A stretch of 64,000 nucleotides of DNA. Source: Streptomyces sp. NBC_00425. Lineage in GTDB: Bacteria; Actinomycetota; Actinomycetes; Streptomycetales; Streptomycetaceae. How positions within the stretch are numbered: the stretch's first letter is position 1; every line of letters begins with the position of its first letter. Position numbers and translations under genes: made by a program. The stretch is taken from contig NZ_CP107928.1 in assembly GCF_036030735.1 (NCBI RefSeq), positions 1,674,001 to 1,738,000 on the forward strand, written 5' to 3'. Under the pieces are notes generated by a model. That model had not been told where the DNA came from and did no database searches. It worked only from the letters and a program-made list of their open reading frames with translations. This document shows, piece after piece, positions 1 through 8,620 of this stretch.

Positions 1-57
1 GTGGCGCGGCCCCGACAGGGTGCGGGACTGCCAGTTGGTGGGGTCGAGCAACGGCAT
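1..57 (-). CDS. N-terminus of a probable aldehyde dehydrogenase (runs off the left edge)
   Basis: Nineteen codons from an ATG at 57, preceded by GGAGAG, read MPLLDPTNWQ and then leave the window. It starts 39 bp after the pobA stop on the same strand, so the two are probably co-transcribed. The opening MxLLDPxxW resembles benzaldehyde/vanillin-type aldehyde dehydrogenases. Such an enzyme would supply p-hydroxybenzoate to PobA. The family call is an inference from a very short stretch and the context. Confidence 0.4.
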   Translation of the reverse strand, partial: MPLLDPTNWQSRTLSGPRH

Positions 58-96
58 GGGGGCTCTCCGATCGGTGACCCGCGGGCTTCACCGCTC

Positions 97-1278
97 TCAC
101 GGGGAGAGGGGAAGTCCCGTGTAGTTCGCCGCCAGTTCGGCGGCCGCGTGGCGGGATGCGGTGATCCGGCGCAGCCGGGCGAGCTGCATCCGGTGGTCGA
201 ACGCATCCCCATCTGGTTGAGCGTGCAACATCCTAGTCATGTCGTAGGAGAATCGGGTGGCCTGCCACACACGTCGCAGGCACAGGTCCGAGTACCCGTC
301 CAGGAGTCGCGTCGACCCCCGGTCGTGCAGTTCGGCAAAGGCCCTGGCCAGGATCCGGACGTCGGAGACGGCGAGGTTGAGTCCCTTGGCGCCGGTGGGC
401 GGGACGATGTGGGCGGCGTCGCCGGCCAGCACCAGCCGGCCGTGCCGCATCGGCTCGTGGACGACACTGCGCATCCTGGTCACGGACCTGGCGGTGATCG
501 GGCCGCGACGCAAGCTCCAGTCGGCGTCGACGGCGAAGCGCGCGGCGAGCTCGTCCCAGATCCGCTCGTCGGGCCAGTCCCGCAGGCTCGTGCCGCGGGG
601 GACCTGGAGGTAGAGCCGGGAGACGTGCGGCGAGCGCATGCTGTGCAGGGCGAAGCCGCGTGCGTGGCGTGCGTAGATCAACTCGTCGCAGGAGGGCGGC
701 ACTTCGGCGGTGACGCCGAGCCAGGAGTACGGGTAGTCATGGGCGTATGTGCGACCGTCGGCCGCGTCCGGGAAGGCGTTGCGGGCGACGCCGTGGGAGC
801 CGTCGCAGCCCGCCACCCACGCGCAGTGCAGGGTCCGTTCCCGGCCTTCGTGCCGGAATCGCACGACGGGGGTCTCGCTCTGCGGCCGCTCGACGGCGAG
901 CGCCTCCGCCTCGAACAACAGGGGCGGCCCGTCGGCCAGTTGAAGCGCGACGAGATCCTTCACGATCTCCGTCTGGGCGTAGATCGTGACCGTGCGGCCA
1001 CCGGTGAGGGCGGGGAAGTCGAGGCGATGGCGTTCGCCGTCGAAGCGCAGCTCGATGCCGTGGTGCACCAGGCCCTCGGCGTCCAACCGGTCGGCGGCGC
1101 CGGCCGCGCGCAGCGCGTCGACCGTGCCCTGCTCCAGCATTCCGGCACGCTGGCGCCCCTCCGCGTGGGCGCGCGTCCTGCTCTCCAGCACGACACAGGC
1201 GATTCCCGCCCGGTGCAGCAGACGGGCGAGCAGCAGCCCCGCCGGGCCGCCGCCGATGATGCCGACCGTGGTGCGCAT
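97..1278 (-). CDS. pobA: 4-hydroxybenzoate 3-monooxygenase (PobA)
   Basis: FAD- and NAD(P)H-dependent hydroxylase converting p-hydroxybenzoate to protocatechuate, the entry to the beta-ketoadipate pathway. The 393-residue protein has the usual family length. It shows the FAD fingerprint GGGPAG (residues 9-14), GRQRAG near 41-46, the DG motif at 159-160 and GDAAH at 286-290. Ser213, Arg215 and Arg221 sit where the Pseudomonas enzyme has its substrate-binding Ser212/Arg214/Arg220. The ATG at 1278 follows a strong GGGGGAGG site. A LacI-family gene lies 25 bp upstream and a probable aldehyde dehydrogenase gene follows, so this looks like a regulator-hydroxylase-dehydrogenase operon for hydroxybenzaldehyde or hydroxybenzoate. 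Confidence 0.92.
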   Translation of the reverse strand: MRTTVGIIGGGPAGLLLARLLHRAGIACVVLESRTRAHAEGRQRAGMLEQGTVDALRAAGAADRLDAEGLVHHGIELRFDGERHRLDFPALTGGRTVTIYAQTEIVKDLVALQLADGPPLLFEAEALAVERPQSETPVVRFRHEGRERTLHCAWVAGCDGSHGVARNAFPDAADGRTYAHDYPYSWLGVTAEVPPSCDELIYARHARGFALHSMRSPHVSRLYLQVPRGTSLRDWPDERIWDELAARFAVDADWSLRRGPITARSVTRMRSVVHEPMRHGRLVLAGDAAHIVPPTGAKGLNLAVSDVRILARAFAELHDRGSTRLLDGYSDLCLRRVWQATRFSYDMTRMLHAQPDGDAFDHRMQLARLRRITASRHAAAELAANYTGLPLSP

Positions 1279-1303
1279 GGCGTGCCTCCCCCTGGACGGT
1301 AGT

Positions 1304-2353
1304 TCAGCTGGAGTCGCGGTGCACCACGGCGACCGTGAACCACGCGTGCGACTCGGGAGCCGCCGCGGGGTTGCGGACCGCCCGGTCCACCAGGGAGGCG
1401 AGGTCGCGGCCGGAGGGCAGCGTGATCCGCACGGTGCTCAGCCGCGGCCGAAGCAGCCGGCCGAGCAGCAGGTCGTCGGCCCCGATGACGGCCACGTCCT
1501 CGGGAACGCGCAGGCCGGCGTCTCGCAGGGCGCGCAACAGCAGCATGGCGTACTCGTCGTTGTAGGCGAACACTGCGTCGAGACCGAGGCCGTGCCAGCG
1601 CGCGGCGAGGGCGTCCGCGGACTCCTCCGTGTAGGCGAGGGGCAGCTCGGTGACGGTGGCGTCGGTGCCCCGCAGGGCCTCACGGGCGCCCGCGAGGCGG
1701 GGCGCGGAGAACAGCTCCATGCCGCGTTCCTCCGGAACCACCACCCCGATCCGGCGGCGCCCGCGGGCGTGGAGGTGCCCGGCGGCTCCCCGGCCGACGT
1801 CGGCCTGGTCCAGGAGCATCGCGTGCGCGCCCTCGACGGCCTCGGGGCCGAGGGTCACCACGGCCCGGGCGCCGGACCGCTTGAGGATCGCCACCCCTTC
1901 GGGTCCGATGCCGGTGCCGGGCACCAGCACGGCGACGGGTCTCAGCTCGGCCCACGCGCGGGCGGCGTCGTCACCGCTCACGCCGCTCGCGCCGTACTGG
2001 ACGACCGTGTAGTCGAGGCGGCTCATCGCGCCCTGGAAGTCGTGTACGAACCGGCTGTACAGCGGTCCCGCGGGCACCGGCAGGGTGGGCATCAGGACCG
2101 TCCGGCTGTGTCCGGCGCGCAGGGTGCGGGCGGCCGCGTGCGGCACGTACCCGAGTTCCTTCGCGGCCTCGCGGACCCGGCGGCGGGTGGGCTCGCTGAT
2201 GCGTACGGCGCTGGTGTTGTTCAGGACGTAGGAGACGGTCGCGCGCGAGACTCCGGCCAGGCGGGCCACGTCGGCGCTCGTGGGCACGGGGCGCGGCGCC
2301 GGCGGCATCGTCGGCGCGGGCGTGTTCGGTATCTGCACCATGACGTAGCGCAT
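1304..2353 (-). CDS. LacI-family transcriptional regulator
   Basis: A LacI/GalR repressor of about 349 residues. The N-terminal helix-turn-helix reads TSADVARLAGVSRATVSYVL, followed by the hinge region and a periplasmic-binding-protein-like effector domain with DDLLLGRLL and LSTVRI near the C-terminus. The frame stays open up to 2596, but the upstream residues are Arg/Gly-rich and unlike the family. I therefore place the start at ATG 2353 (MRYVMVQ) or ATG 2341 (MVQIPN). Neither has a strong ribosome site. It is 25 bp upstream of pobA on the same strand and probably controls that operon. The ligand is unknown. Confidence 0.85.
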   Translation of the reverse strand: MRYVMVQIPNTPAPTMPPAPRPVPTSADVARLAGVSRATVSYVLNNTSAVRISEPTRRRVREAAKELGYVPHAAARTLRAGHSRTVLMPTLPVPAGPLYSRFVHDFQGAMSRLDYTVVQYGASGVSGDDAARAWAELRPVAVLVPGTGIGPEGVAILKRSGARAVVTLGPEAVEGAHAMLLDQADVGRGAAGHLHARGRRRIGVVVPEERGMELFSAPRLAGAREALRGTDATVTELPLAYTEESADALAARWHGLGLDAVFAYNDEYAMLLLRALRDAGLRVPEDVAVIGADDLLLGRLLRPRLSTVRITLPSGRDLASLVDRAVRNPAAAPESHAWFTVAVVHRDSS

Positions 2354-2505
2354 CTTGGCAGAAGCCGTGAGCCGGGTCCCGGGCGGGGGACGCCGAATCC
2401 GATGATCCGTCGAAGAAGCCGGTCGTGACGGGTCGTCAGCAAACGCCACGAGGCGCCGCCGCTCCCCCGTTCCCGCGGTCCCGAACCGGCGCGCGCCGCA
2501 GCGCG

Positions 2506-3177
2506 TCAGGCGGCGTCCGTTCCGCGGCGCTCGCCCGTGACCCGGTCCACCAGGTCGCTCCAGCCCGCCTCCAGACGCTCCGGCGCCATGCCGCACTGCC
2601 GGGTGAGATGGTGGACGAGGACGGGGTTGAGGTATCCCATCAGCGTGTGCGCGAGGAGTTCGCCGTCCGCATCGGGCAGTGCCTGCCGCAGCAGCACCGC
2701 GAGGTGGTGGTGATGCACCCGGCGCACCGGGACCGAGTGCCGGCGGTCCGGCCCCGGCTCGGCCGCGAGCTGCAGATCCAGCTGGTCGACGGTACGGGCG
2801 AGAAGCGCGAGGCCGAACGCCCGCAGCCGCTCCACCGGCGGCGCGCCCGGCCCCAGCGGCGCGGGGCCGCTCAGGAAGGCCGCCTGGAACTGCTTCTCCG
2901 AGTGGTCCAGGAGGGCGTTCAGCAGACCCGTGCGGTCACCGAAGCGGCGGAAGACGGTCCCCTTGCCGACGTTCGCCGCGCTCGCCACCGCCTCCATGGT
3001 GACCCCGGCCGCGCCGTGCTCGGCGATCAGACGGGCGGCGGCGTCCAGCAGCCTGGCCCGGTTGCGGGCCGCGTCCGCGCGCAGACACGGCTCGTCGCCC
3101 GCCGGACCGAGTTGCAGCAGCTCCGGCTCGGCGGCGCTCTCCTCGGGCTCGGGACATGGAGGCAGCACGGCGGACAT
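2506..3177 (-). CDS. TetR-family transcriptional regulator
   Basis: A 223-residue TetR repressor. The DNA-binding domain covers roughly residues 35-80 (RLIAEHGAAGVTMEAVASAA, then VGKGTVFRRFGDRTGLL). The C-terminal ligand domain is helical and ends RRGTDAA. An in-frame ATG at 3195 is possible, but ATG 3177 lies 6 nt after a TACGCT -10-like hexamer and may be a leaderless start. It is divergent from the FMN reductase gene at 3295, with two copies of a GGACC/GGTCC palindrome between them. Autoregulation plus repression of the reductase is the natural reading. Confidence 0.88.
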   Translation of the reverse strand: MSAVLPPCPEPEESAAEPELLQLGPAGDEPCLRADAARNRARLLDAAARLIAEHGAAGVTMEAVASAANVGKGTVFRRFGDRTGLLNALLDHSEKQFQAAFLSGPAPLGPGAPPVERLRAFGLALLARTVDQLDLQLAAEPGPDRRHSVPVRRVHHHHLAVLLRQALPDADGELLAHTLMGYLNPVLVHHLTRQCGMAPERLEAGWSDLVDRVTGERRGTDAA

Positions 3178-3207
3178 GACGCCAGCGTAAAGCATCGGGA
3201 ATGAAAC

Positions 3208-3257
3208 TGGACCGCGGTCCGGTTAGGGTGCTAGAACATTAAACGGACCCCGGTCCG
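3208..3257. promoter_or_regulatory. Paired TetR-type operators
   Basis: Two near-identical 14-bp palindromes lie at 3208-3221 (TGGACCGCGGTCCG) and 3244-3257 (CGGACCCCGGTCCG). Their starts are 36 bp apart, so they lie on roughly opposite faces of the helix. The first overlaps the expected -35 of tetR (3207-3212). The second lies about 40 bp upstream of the reductase start. The pattern suits a TetR dimer controlling both divergent genes. Confidence 0.8.
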
Positions 3258-3294
3258 GATTATTGCCGCAGTGTTTCAGCCTCTGGGAGTACCC

Positions 3295-3858
3295 ATGTCT
3301 GTCCGCATCCTCGCGCTCGTCGGCAGCCTTCGCGCCGGCTCGACCAACCGCCAGCTCGCCGAGGCGGCCGTCAAGGTCGCTCCCGAGGGCGCCGAGGTCG
3401 ACCTGTTCGAGGGCCTGGCCGAGATCCCGTTCTACAACGAGGACCTCGACGTCGAAGGCAGCGTCCCGGCCGCCGCCGCCCGGCTGCGCGAGGCCGCCCT
3501 GGCCGCCGACGCCTTCCTGCTCTTCTCCCCCGAGTACAACGGCACGATCCCGGCCGTCCTGAAGAACGCCATCGACTGGCTGTCGCGTCCCTACGGCGCC
3601 GGCGCGTTCGGCGGCAAGCCGGTCGCCGTGGTCGGCACCGCGTTCGGCCAGTTCGGCGGCGTGTGGGCGCAGGACGAGGCCCGCAAGGCCGTGGGCATCG
3701 CCGGCGGCAAGGTCATCGAGGACCTCAAGCTCTCCATCCCGGGCTCGCTGACCCGCTTCGCCGAGACCCACCCGGTCGACGACGCCGAGGTCGCCGCCCA
3801 GCTGACCGAGGTCGTCGCCCGTCTGCACGGCCACGCGGGCGAGGTCGCCGCCGCCTGA
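3295..3858 (+). CDS. NAD(P)H-dependent FMN reductase / quinone-chromate reductase family
   Basis: A 187-residue flavodoxin-fold reductase of the SsuE/YieF (NADPH-dependent FMN reductase) family. The flavin phosphate loop GSLRAGSTNRQLAEA is at residues 10-24. The signature SPEYNGTIPAVLKNAIDWLS falls near residues 80-100, followed by GGKPVAVVGT. Such enzymes reduce flavins, quinones or chromate in the cytoplasm. ATG 3295 was chosen because GGGAG lies 8 nt upstream and the Rossmann strand begins directly after it. The gene is divergent from tetR and shares its twin operators, which suggests induction by a quinone or another electrophile. Confidence 0.88.
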   Translation: MSVRILALVGSLRAGSTNRQLAEAAVKVAPEGAEVDLFEGLAEIPFYNEDLDVEGSVPAAAARLREAALAADAFLLFSPEYNGTIPAVLKNAIDWLSRPYGAGAFGGKPVAVVGTAFGQFGGVWAQDEARKAVGIAGGKVIEDLKLSIPGSLTRFAETHPVDDAEVAAQLTEVVARLHGHAGEVAAA

Positions 3859-3944
3859 CGCCCTGACGGCGCGGCGCCCTCCGGCAGCGGCCCCGACCGG
3901 CGGCGCGCCGGGACGGGAACGACCGACGGCACATGAGCACACCC

Positions 3945-3974
3945 GAGGGGCCCGGAATCCGTTCCGGGCCCCTC
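3945..3974 (+). terminator. Hairpin terminator after the FMN reductase gene
   Basis: A perfect 13-bp inverted repeat (GAGGGGCCCGGAA at 3945-3957 and its complement at 3962-3974) with a TCCG loop lies 86 bp past the stop. There is no clear T-run, as is common in Streptomyces terminators. Confidence 0.75.
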
Positions 3975-4083
3975 CGGCGTGCGCGCGCTTCCTGGTCGGG
4001 TGAGAGGAGCGTCGGGTGAGAGGAGCGGCGAATGTCGGTCAAGCCGCAGACCGCGGGCGGTCCCGTCTGATAGGGCTGGGGAG

Positions 4084-5031
4084 ATGAGCACCCTTTATCG
4101 ACGACTGCTCGATCTGATGCCGCGCATCGGCGTCCAGGTGACCGACCTCGGGCCGGGGAAGGCGGTGGTCTCCCGACGCGGCGGCCCGTACCGGGTGACC
4201 GGCGCCGGCAAGGACACCTGGGTCCTGCGGCCGACGGGCGACGCGGCCCGCTCCGAGGCCGCCGAGGACGAGGCCGTGCGGCTGGGCGACACCGGCGCCG
4301 TGCTTCTCCTGGACCCCTCGGCCCGCCGGGACGAGCGCGCGACACAGCTGGCGGCCGCCGCGTACCTCTGCACCCAGCACGTCGCCGCGATGCTCGAGCT
4401 CTACGGCGTGAACTGCGTGTTCGACGTCGGCGCCAACACCGGCCAGTACGCCAAGGGGCTGCGCAGGGCCGGATACACGGGGCGGATCGTGTCGTTCGAG
4501 CCCACGTCGGCGACGTTCGCCCGGCTGGAGAAGGCGGCCGAGCACGACCCGCAGTGGCAGGTGCACCGGTGCGGGCTGGGCCGCGAGGAGACGACCGCGC
4601 GGATCCACACCGGCTGGAAGACCATGAACTCCCTGCTGTCGGCCAGCGAGTACGGCAAGGGCCGCTACAGCCGTTTCGCGAAGGACGACACGGAGGAGAT
4701 CCGCGTCCGCCGGCTGGACGAGGTCATGGACGAGGCGCTCGCCGGCCTCGCCGACCCGCGCCCCTACCTGAAGATGGACACCCAGGGCTATGACCTCGAG
4801 GTGTTCGGCGGTGCCGGGGAGCGGATCGCGGAGTTCGTCGGGATGCAGTCCGAGGTGGCCGTGCTGAAGCTGTACGAGGGCAGTCCCGGCATGGGCGAGG
4901 CCGTCGCGCGCTACGAGGCGGCCGGGTTCGGCATCACCGGCATGTATCCGGTGACGCGCGAGGCGACGACGGGTCGGGTGATCGAGTTCGACTGCGTCCT
5001 GATGCGAGCCACCGCGGCGCCCGCCGCCTAG
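4084..5031 (+). CDS. FkbM-family methyltransferase
   Basis: A 315-residue SAM-dependent methyltransferase of the FkbM family. The glycine-rich SAM motif FDVGANTGQYAKGLRRAGY is near residues 118-136, followed by IVSFEPTS, RRLDEV and LKMDTQGYDLEVF, all typical of the family. The first 100 residues form an unassigned N-terminal extension. FkbM proteins usually O-methylate sugars or polyketides, but the acceptor here cannot be inferred because the neighbours are unrelated. ATG 4084 has a GGGGAG site directly upstream. It is convergent with the TerC gene. The 136-bp gap after it holds no recognisable gene and a locally AT-richer patch at about 5038-5062. Confidence 0.82.
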   Translation: MSTLYRRLLDLMPRIGVQVTDLGPGKAVVSRRGGPYRVTGAGKDTWVLRPTGDAARSEAAEDEAVRLGDTGAVLLLDPSARRDERATQLAAAAYLCTQHVAAMLELYGVNCVFDVGANTGQYAKGLRRAGYTGRIVSFEPTSATFARLEKAAEHDPQWQVHRCGLGREETTARIHTGWKTMNSLLSASEYGKGRYSRFAKDDTEEIRVRRLDEVMDEALAGLADPRPYLKMDTQGYDLEVFGGAGERIAEFVGMQSEVAVLKLYEGSPGMGEAVARYEAAGFGITGMYPVTREATTGRVIEFDCVLMRATAAPAA

Positions 5032-5167
5032 GCGGATCCATCACTAGCGTTATAGAAAGCGGCGGCGTCCGGCGCGAGGCGAGCGGATGGCATGACTGGG
5101 CCCCCACAAGGCATCGGCCACATGCTCGATTACCGGGCTGCGCGACGGGGGCCGAGCCGCGCGTGCG

Positions 5168-6139
5168 TCACGCCGGGGACGTGTCCGGTGCGGCCTCCTC
5201 CTGCCGCCCCGCCGCCCGCAGGCTGGTGAAGGTCGTCACGGCGAGGACGAGCACGATGAAGCCGAGCGAGAACGGGATGCCGATCTCGGGCACGTGCACC
5301 CCGGACTCGTGCAATGCGTGCAGCAGCAGCTTGACGCCGATGAAGCCGAGGATGATCGACAGGCCGTAGCTGAGGTGGACCAGCTTCTTCAGCAGACCGC
5401 CGATGAGGAAGTACAGCTGCCGCAGGCCCATCAGCGCGAAGGCGTTGGCGGTGAAGACGATGTACGGGTCCTCGGTCAGCCCGTAGATCGCCGGGATCGA
5501 GTCGAGCGCGAAGAGCACGTCCGTGGAGCCGATCGCCAGCATCACGACCAGCATCGGGGTCATGACCCGCTTGCCGTTCTGCTCGATCCACAGCTTCGTG
5601 CCGTGGTAGCGGTCCGCCACGCCGAAGCGCCTCTCCACGGCCTTGAGCAGCTTGTTCTCCTCGAACTCCTCCTCGTGGGCGCCCTTCTTGGCATCCTGGA
5701 TCAGCTTCCAGGCCGTCCAGATCAGGAAGGCGCCGAAGAGGTAGAAGACCCAGGAGAACGTCGAGATGATCGCCGCGCCGGCCGCGATGAACAGCGCGCG
5801 CAGCACGAGGGCCACCAGCACACCCACCATGAGGACCCGCTGCTGGTACTGCGAGGGAACCGCGAACTTGCCCATGATCAGGACGAACACGAAGAGGTTG
5901 TCCACGCTCAGTGACTTCTCGGTGATGTATCCGGCGAAGAACTCACCCGTCGGTCCGCCGCCGCCGAAGACGAACACACCGAGACCGAACAGGCAGGCCA
6001 GCACGACCCAGACGACGGTCCAGGTCCCGGCCTCCTTGACCGAGACGTCGTGCGGCTTGCGGCCGATGAAGAAGTCGACGGCGACGAGCGCGCACAGCGC
6101 CACGACGGTCGACAGCCAGACGGAGAGCGAGACGTTCAC
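5168..6139 (-). CDS. TerC/Alx-family integral membrane protein
   Basis: A 323-residue polytopic membrane protein with roughly seven to nine hydrophobic segments. It shows TerC signatures: EKSLSVDNLFVFVLIMGKF, the ALDSIPA loop with its membrane-embedded acidic residue, and GLRQLYFLIGGLL. The family is linked to tellurium resistance and metal (Mn2+/Ca2+) export. GTG 6139 was chosen because AGGAG lies 9 nt upstream; the longer frame to 6547 encodes Arg/Ser-rich sequence unlike the family. I looked for the yybP-ykoY manganese riboswitch that often precedes this family and found none. It is divergent from the hydrolase gene at 6366. Confidence 0.88.
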   Translation of the reverse strand: MNVSLSVWLSTVVALCALVAVDFFIGRKPHDVSVKEAGTWTVVWVVLACLFGLGVFVFGGGGPTGEFFAGYITEKSLSVDNLFVFVLIMGKFAVPSQYQQRVLMVGVLVALVLRALFIAAGAAIISTFSWVFYLFGAFLIWTAWKLIQDAKKGAHEEEFEENKLLKAVERRFGVADRYHGTKLWIEQNGKRVMTPMLVVMLAIGSTDVLFALDSIPAIYGLTEDPYIVFTANAFALMGLRQLYFLIGGLLKKLVHLSYGLSIILGFIGVKLLLHALHESGVHVPEIGIPFSLGFIVLVLAVTTFTSLRAAGRQEEAAPDTSPA

Positions 6140-6365
6140 GGGTGATACTCCTGGTGCCGGTGTGGGGGTGAAAATCGTTGTCGTATAAACGGCCGATTGT
6201 CCACCCTTCGCAGATGAACGGAAGGTCACGTCCTGGCAAGGCGCGGGGCGGACCCCGGGTGCCACCCGCCGAACGGCGGGCAGGTTCCGCCGAACGGCGG
6301 CGCTCCCGAGGGGCGTGGGTGCGCAGATCATGGCCGCAGGAGCCGCCCCGTCGAGGAGACACGCC

Positions 6366-7340
6366 ATGACATCCGCCCCACCGCCGTTCGACCCGGAACT
6401 CGCCGCCGCCCTGGAACTGATCAAGGACATGCTCCAGCCGGGCCTGGCCATGGAGGACCTCGAGGCCGTCCGCCAAGGCCCGGCCATGGCGATGCTGTCC
6501 CAGCTGGACCTGACGGCGGGCGGCGCCCTGGAGGTGGAGGACCGCACCGTGCGGGGCCCCGAGGGCTCGCCGGAGATCTCCCTGCTGATCTGCCGCCCCG
6601 CCGCGCCGGCCCCCGACCGGCCGCGTCCCGTCGTCTACCACGTGCACGGCGGCGGCATGGTCCTCGGCAACAACCGGGCCGGCGTGGACGTGGCGCTGGA
6701 CTGGGCACGCGCGCTGGACCTGGTCGTGGTGTCGGTGGAGTACCGCCTCGCGCCCGAGCACCCGCACCCGGCGCCCGTCGAGGACGTCTACGCCGGGCTG
6801 CTGTGGACGGCGGAGCACGCCAAGGAGCTGGGCGCGGACCCCGACCGCATCGTGATCGCCGGTGCCAGCGCGGGCGGCGGACTGACCGCCGCGCTGGCCC
6901 TGCTGCTGCGCGACCGCGGCGGCCCGCAGCCGATCGGCCAGCTGCTGATGTGCCCGATGCTGGACGACCGCAACGACACCGTCTCCTCCCACCAGATGGC
7001 GGGCCTCGGCGTATGGGACCGCACCGCCAACGACACCGGCTGGACGGCGCTGCTCGGGGCGGCGCGCGGCGGCCCGGACGTGTCGCCGTACGCGGCGCCC
7101 GCCCGTGCCGAGGACCTGTCCGGGCTGCCGCCCGCCTTCCTCGACGTGGGCTCCGCCGAGACCTTCCGGGACGAGGTCGTCGACTACGCCTCCCGGATCT
7201 GGCAGGCCGGAGGGGTCGCCGAACTGCATGTGTGGCCGGGCGGCTTCCACGGCTTCGACGGTTTCGCGCCGCAGGCCACGCTGTCGAAGTCGGCCCGGGC
7301 GGCCCACCTGGACTGGCTGCGCAGGCTGCTCGCCGAGTAG
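6366..7340 (+). CDS. Alpha/beta hydrolase (hormone-sensitive-lipase-like esterase)
   Basis: A 324-residue esterase of the HSL (alpha/beta-hydrolase 3) family. It has the oxyanion motif HGGG at 94-97, the nucleophile elbow GASAG with Ser168, RLAPEHPHPAPVEDVYAGL near 127-144, a likely acid at Glu265/Asp269, and catalytic His295 in GGFHGF. It should be a cytoplasmic carboxylesterase for small esters. ATG 6366 follows GAGGAGAC; an earlier ATG lacks a ribosome site. A PucR-like regulator follows 54 bp downstream on the same strand. Confidence 0.88.
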   Translation: MTSAPPPFDPELAAALELIKDMLQPGLAMEDLEAVRQGPAMAMLSQLDLTAGGALEVEDRTVRGPEGSPEISLLICRPAAPAPDRPRPVVYHVHGGGMVLGNNRAGVDVALDWARALDLVVVSVEYRLAPEHPHPAPVEDVYAGLLWTAEHAKELGADPDRIVIAGASAGGGLTAALALLLRDRGGPQPIGQLLMCPMLDDRNDTVSSHQMAGLGVWDRTANDTGWTALLGAARGGPDVSPYAAPARAEDLSGLPPAFLDVGSAETFRDEVVDYASRIWQAGGVAELHVWPGGFHGFDGFAPQATLSKSARAAHLDWLRRLLAE

Positions 7341-7394
7341 CGGGAGCGGGGCTCGGCTCTCCTCATCGAGGGGCGTGTGGCGCATGATGACCGT

Positions 7395-8393
7395 ATGAAA
7401 GAGCTGGCGGGGCGCCTGACGGCACTGGACCCGGACGCCGGCGCCGCCGTGCGCGTCATCGCCTATTTCGACCGGCTGACGGAGGGCCGTGCCGGGGTCG
7501 AGGCGCTGGTGCGCGGGGCCGCGGTGCTCGCCGGCGTTCCGGCGCGGCTCGTCGACGCCGGCCGTGGGGTGCGGATCCGGATCGAGGCCGACGGCGTCCG
7601 GCGGGACTCCGGCCCGCCGCCGGACCCCGCGTGGCCGTCCGCCCCGCTGACCCCGGACGGGGCGCCCGCGTTCTGGCTGGAACGCGCCGACACGACGCCG
7701 AGCGTGGTCGACGCGGTGATCCTGGAGCGGGCCGCGGGTGCGGCCCGTCTCGTCCTGGACCGCACCCGGGGCCGGGCCCCGCTGGACGATCCCGCCCTCG
7801 TCGAGACGCTTCTGGACGCCGCGGCAGCCGAACCGGCCCGGCTGCACGCCGCGCGCCGTCTCGGCCTCGACCTTCTCGCACCGGCCCGCGCTCTCGCCAC
7901 CGCGGCGGGCCGGCCCAGGGTCGTCCCCGCCCCCGCCGCTCCCGGCGGCGCCGAGCCGTCCGCGGTCCGCACCGGTGTCGGCCCGGCCGTGCCGGTGCTG
8001 GAGCTGCCCGGGTCGTGGGACGCCGCCCGGACCGCGCTGCGGTTCACCGCGGAAGGGGGAGCACTGGATCCCGGCCCTCGGGTGGTGTACGCCGAGGAGC
8101 TCGGCGGGATCGCGCTGCTGGCCGAGCTCGTCGCTCCGGGCGCCGAACCGCCGCCGGACGTCCGGGCGTTGGACACGGCCGCCGCGGACGCGCCCTGGCT
8201 GCTGACCACGCTGTACGCCGTCACCGCGACAGCGAGTCTGCGGGCGGCCGCAGCCGAGGCCAACGTGCACCACTCCACGCTCCAGGACCGGCTGGCCCAC
8301 GCCGAACACCTGCTGGGCTGGCCGGTGCGCACCCCGCAGGGCCGGCTGCGGCTGCACCTGGCGCTGACGACGCGAAGGCTGACCCGGCCCTAG
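7395..8393 (+). CDS. PucR-type C-terminal HTH transcriptional regulator
   Basis: A 332-residue protein whose C-terminal ~55 residues (TATASLRAAAAEANVHHSTL, then QDRLAHAEHLLGW) form the PucR/CdaR-type helix-turn-helix (HTH_30). The N-terminal ~270 residues have no domain I can name and are Ala/Pro-rich. PucR-type regulators usually activate neighbouring catabolic genes, so the upstream esterase is a possible target. ATG 7395 was chosen over ATG 7377; both lack a strong ribosome site. The TAG stop lies inside the left arm of the 115-bp inverted-repeat element at 8388-8502. Confidence 0.75.
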   Translation: MKELAGRLTALDPDAGAAVRVIAYFDRLTEGRAGVEALVRGAAVLAGVPARLVDAGRGVRIRIEADGVRRDSGPPPDPAWPSAPLTPDGAPAFWLERADTTPSVVDAVILERAAGAARLVLDRTRGRAPLDDPALVETLLDAAAAEPARLHAARRLGLDLLAPARALATAAGRPRVVPAPAAPGGAEPSAVRTGVGPAVPVLELPGSWDAARTALRFTAEGGALDPGPRVVYAEELGGIALLAELVAPGAEPPPDVRALDTAAADAPWLLTTLYAVTATASLRAAAAEANVHHSTLQDRLAHAEHLLGWPVRTPQGRLRLHLALTTRRLTRP

Positions 8394-8502
8394 GTGTATC
8401 GAGCCACAGCGTTGTTCACCCGGCTGATGGATGGCCGGCCGCCGAGCCGACCCCGGACGACACCGCACCGAACCCCGGCGCTCATGCTCAGTACACCTAG
8501 GG
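8388..8502. repeat. 115-bp element with ~23-bp imperfect terminal inverted repeats
   Basis: The left end CCCTAGGTGTA (8388-8398) is the exact complement of TACACCTAGGG at the right end (8492-8502). The match continues inward as TC-GAGC-CAC-AGCG against CT-GAGC-ATG-AGCG, so about 18 of 23 bases correspond. The interior has no ORF. It could be a miniature inverted-repeat element or a long-stem terminator after the PucR-like gene, whose stop codon it contains. No transposase or clear target duplication was seen. Confidence 0.55.
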
Positions 8503-8620
8503 CGCGGCGGCAAGGGCGAAGCCCGTACGGACACGGCCGTGGGGGCGCACCGGCGAAGGGCGCACGACCGCGCGGGAACCCCGGCCCGCGCACAACCGGG
8601 CCGGCCCGGAACACGGCCCG

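Noticed and set aside
5032..5167. Attachment-site or tRNA remnant in the AT-richer gap after the FkbM gene
   Set aside because: No tRNA-like arms, no direct repeat and no integrase gene nearby; it is probably an ordinary convergent gap.
6140..6365. yybP-ykoY manganese riboswitch before the TerC gene
   Set aside because: The leader is short and lacks the two conserved loops of that riboswitch.
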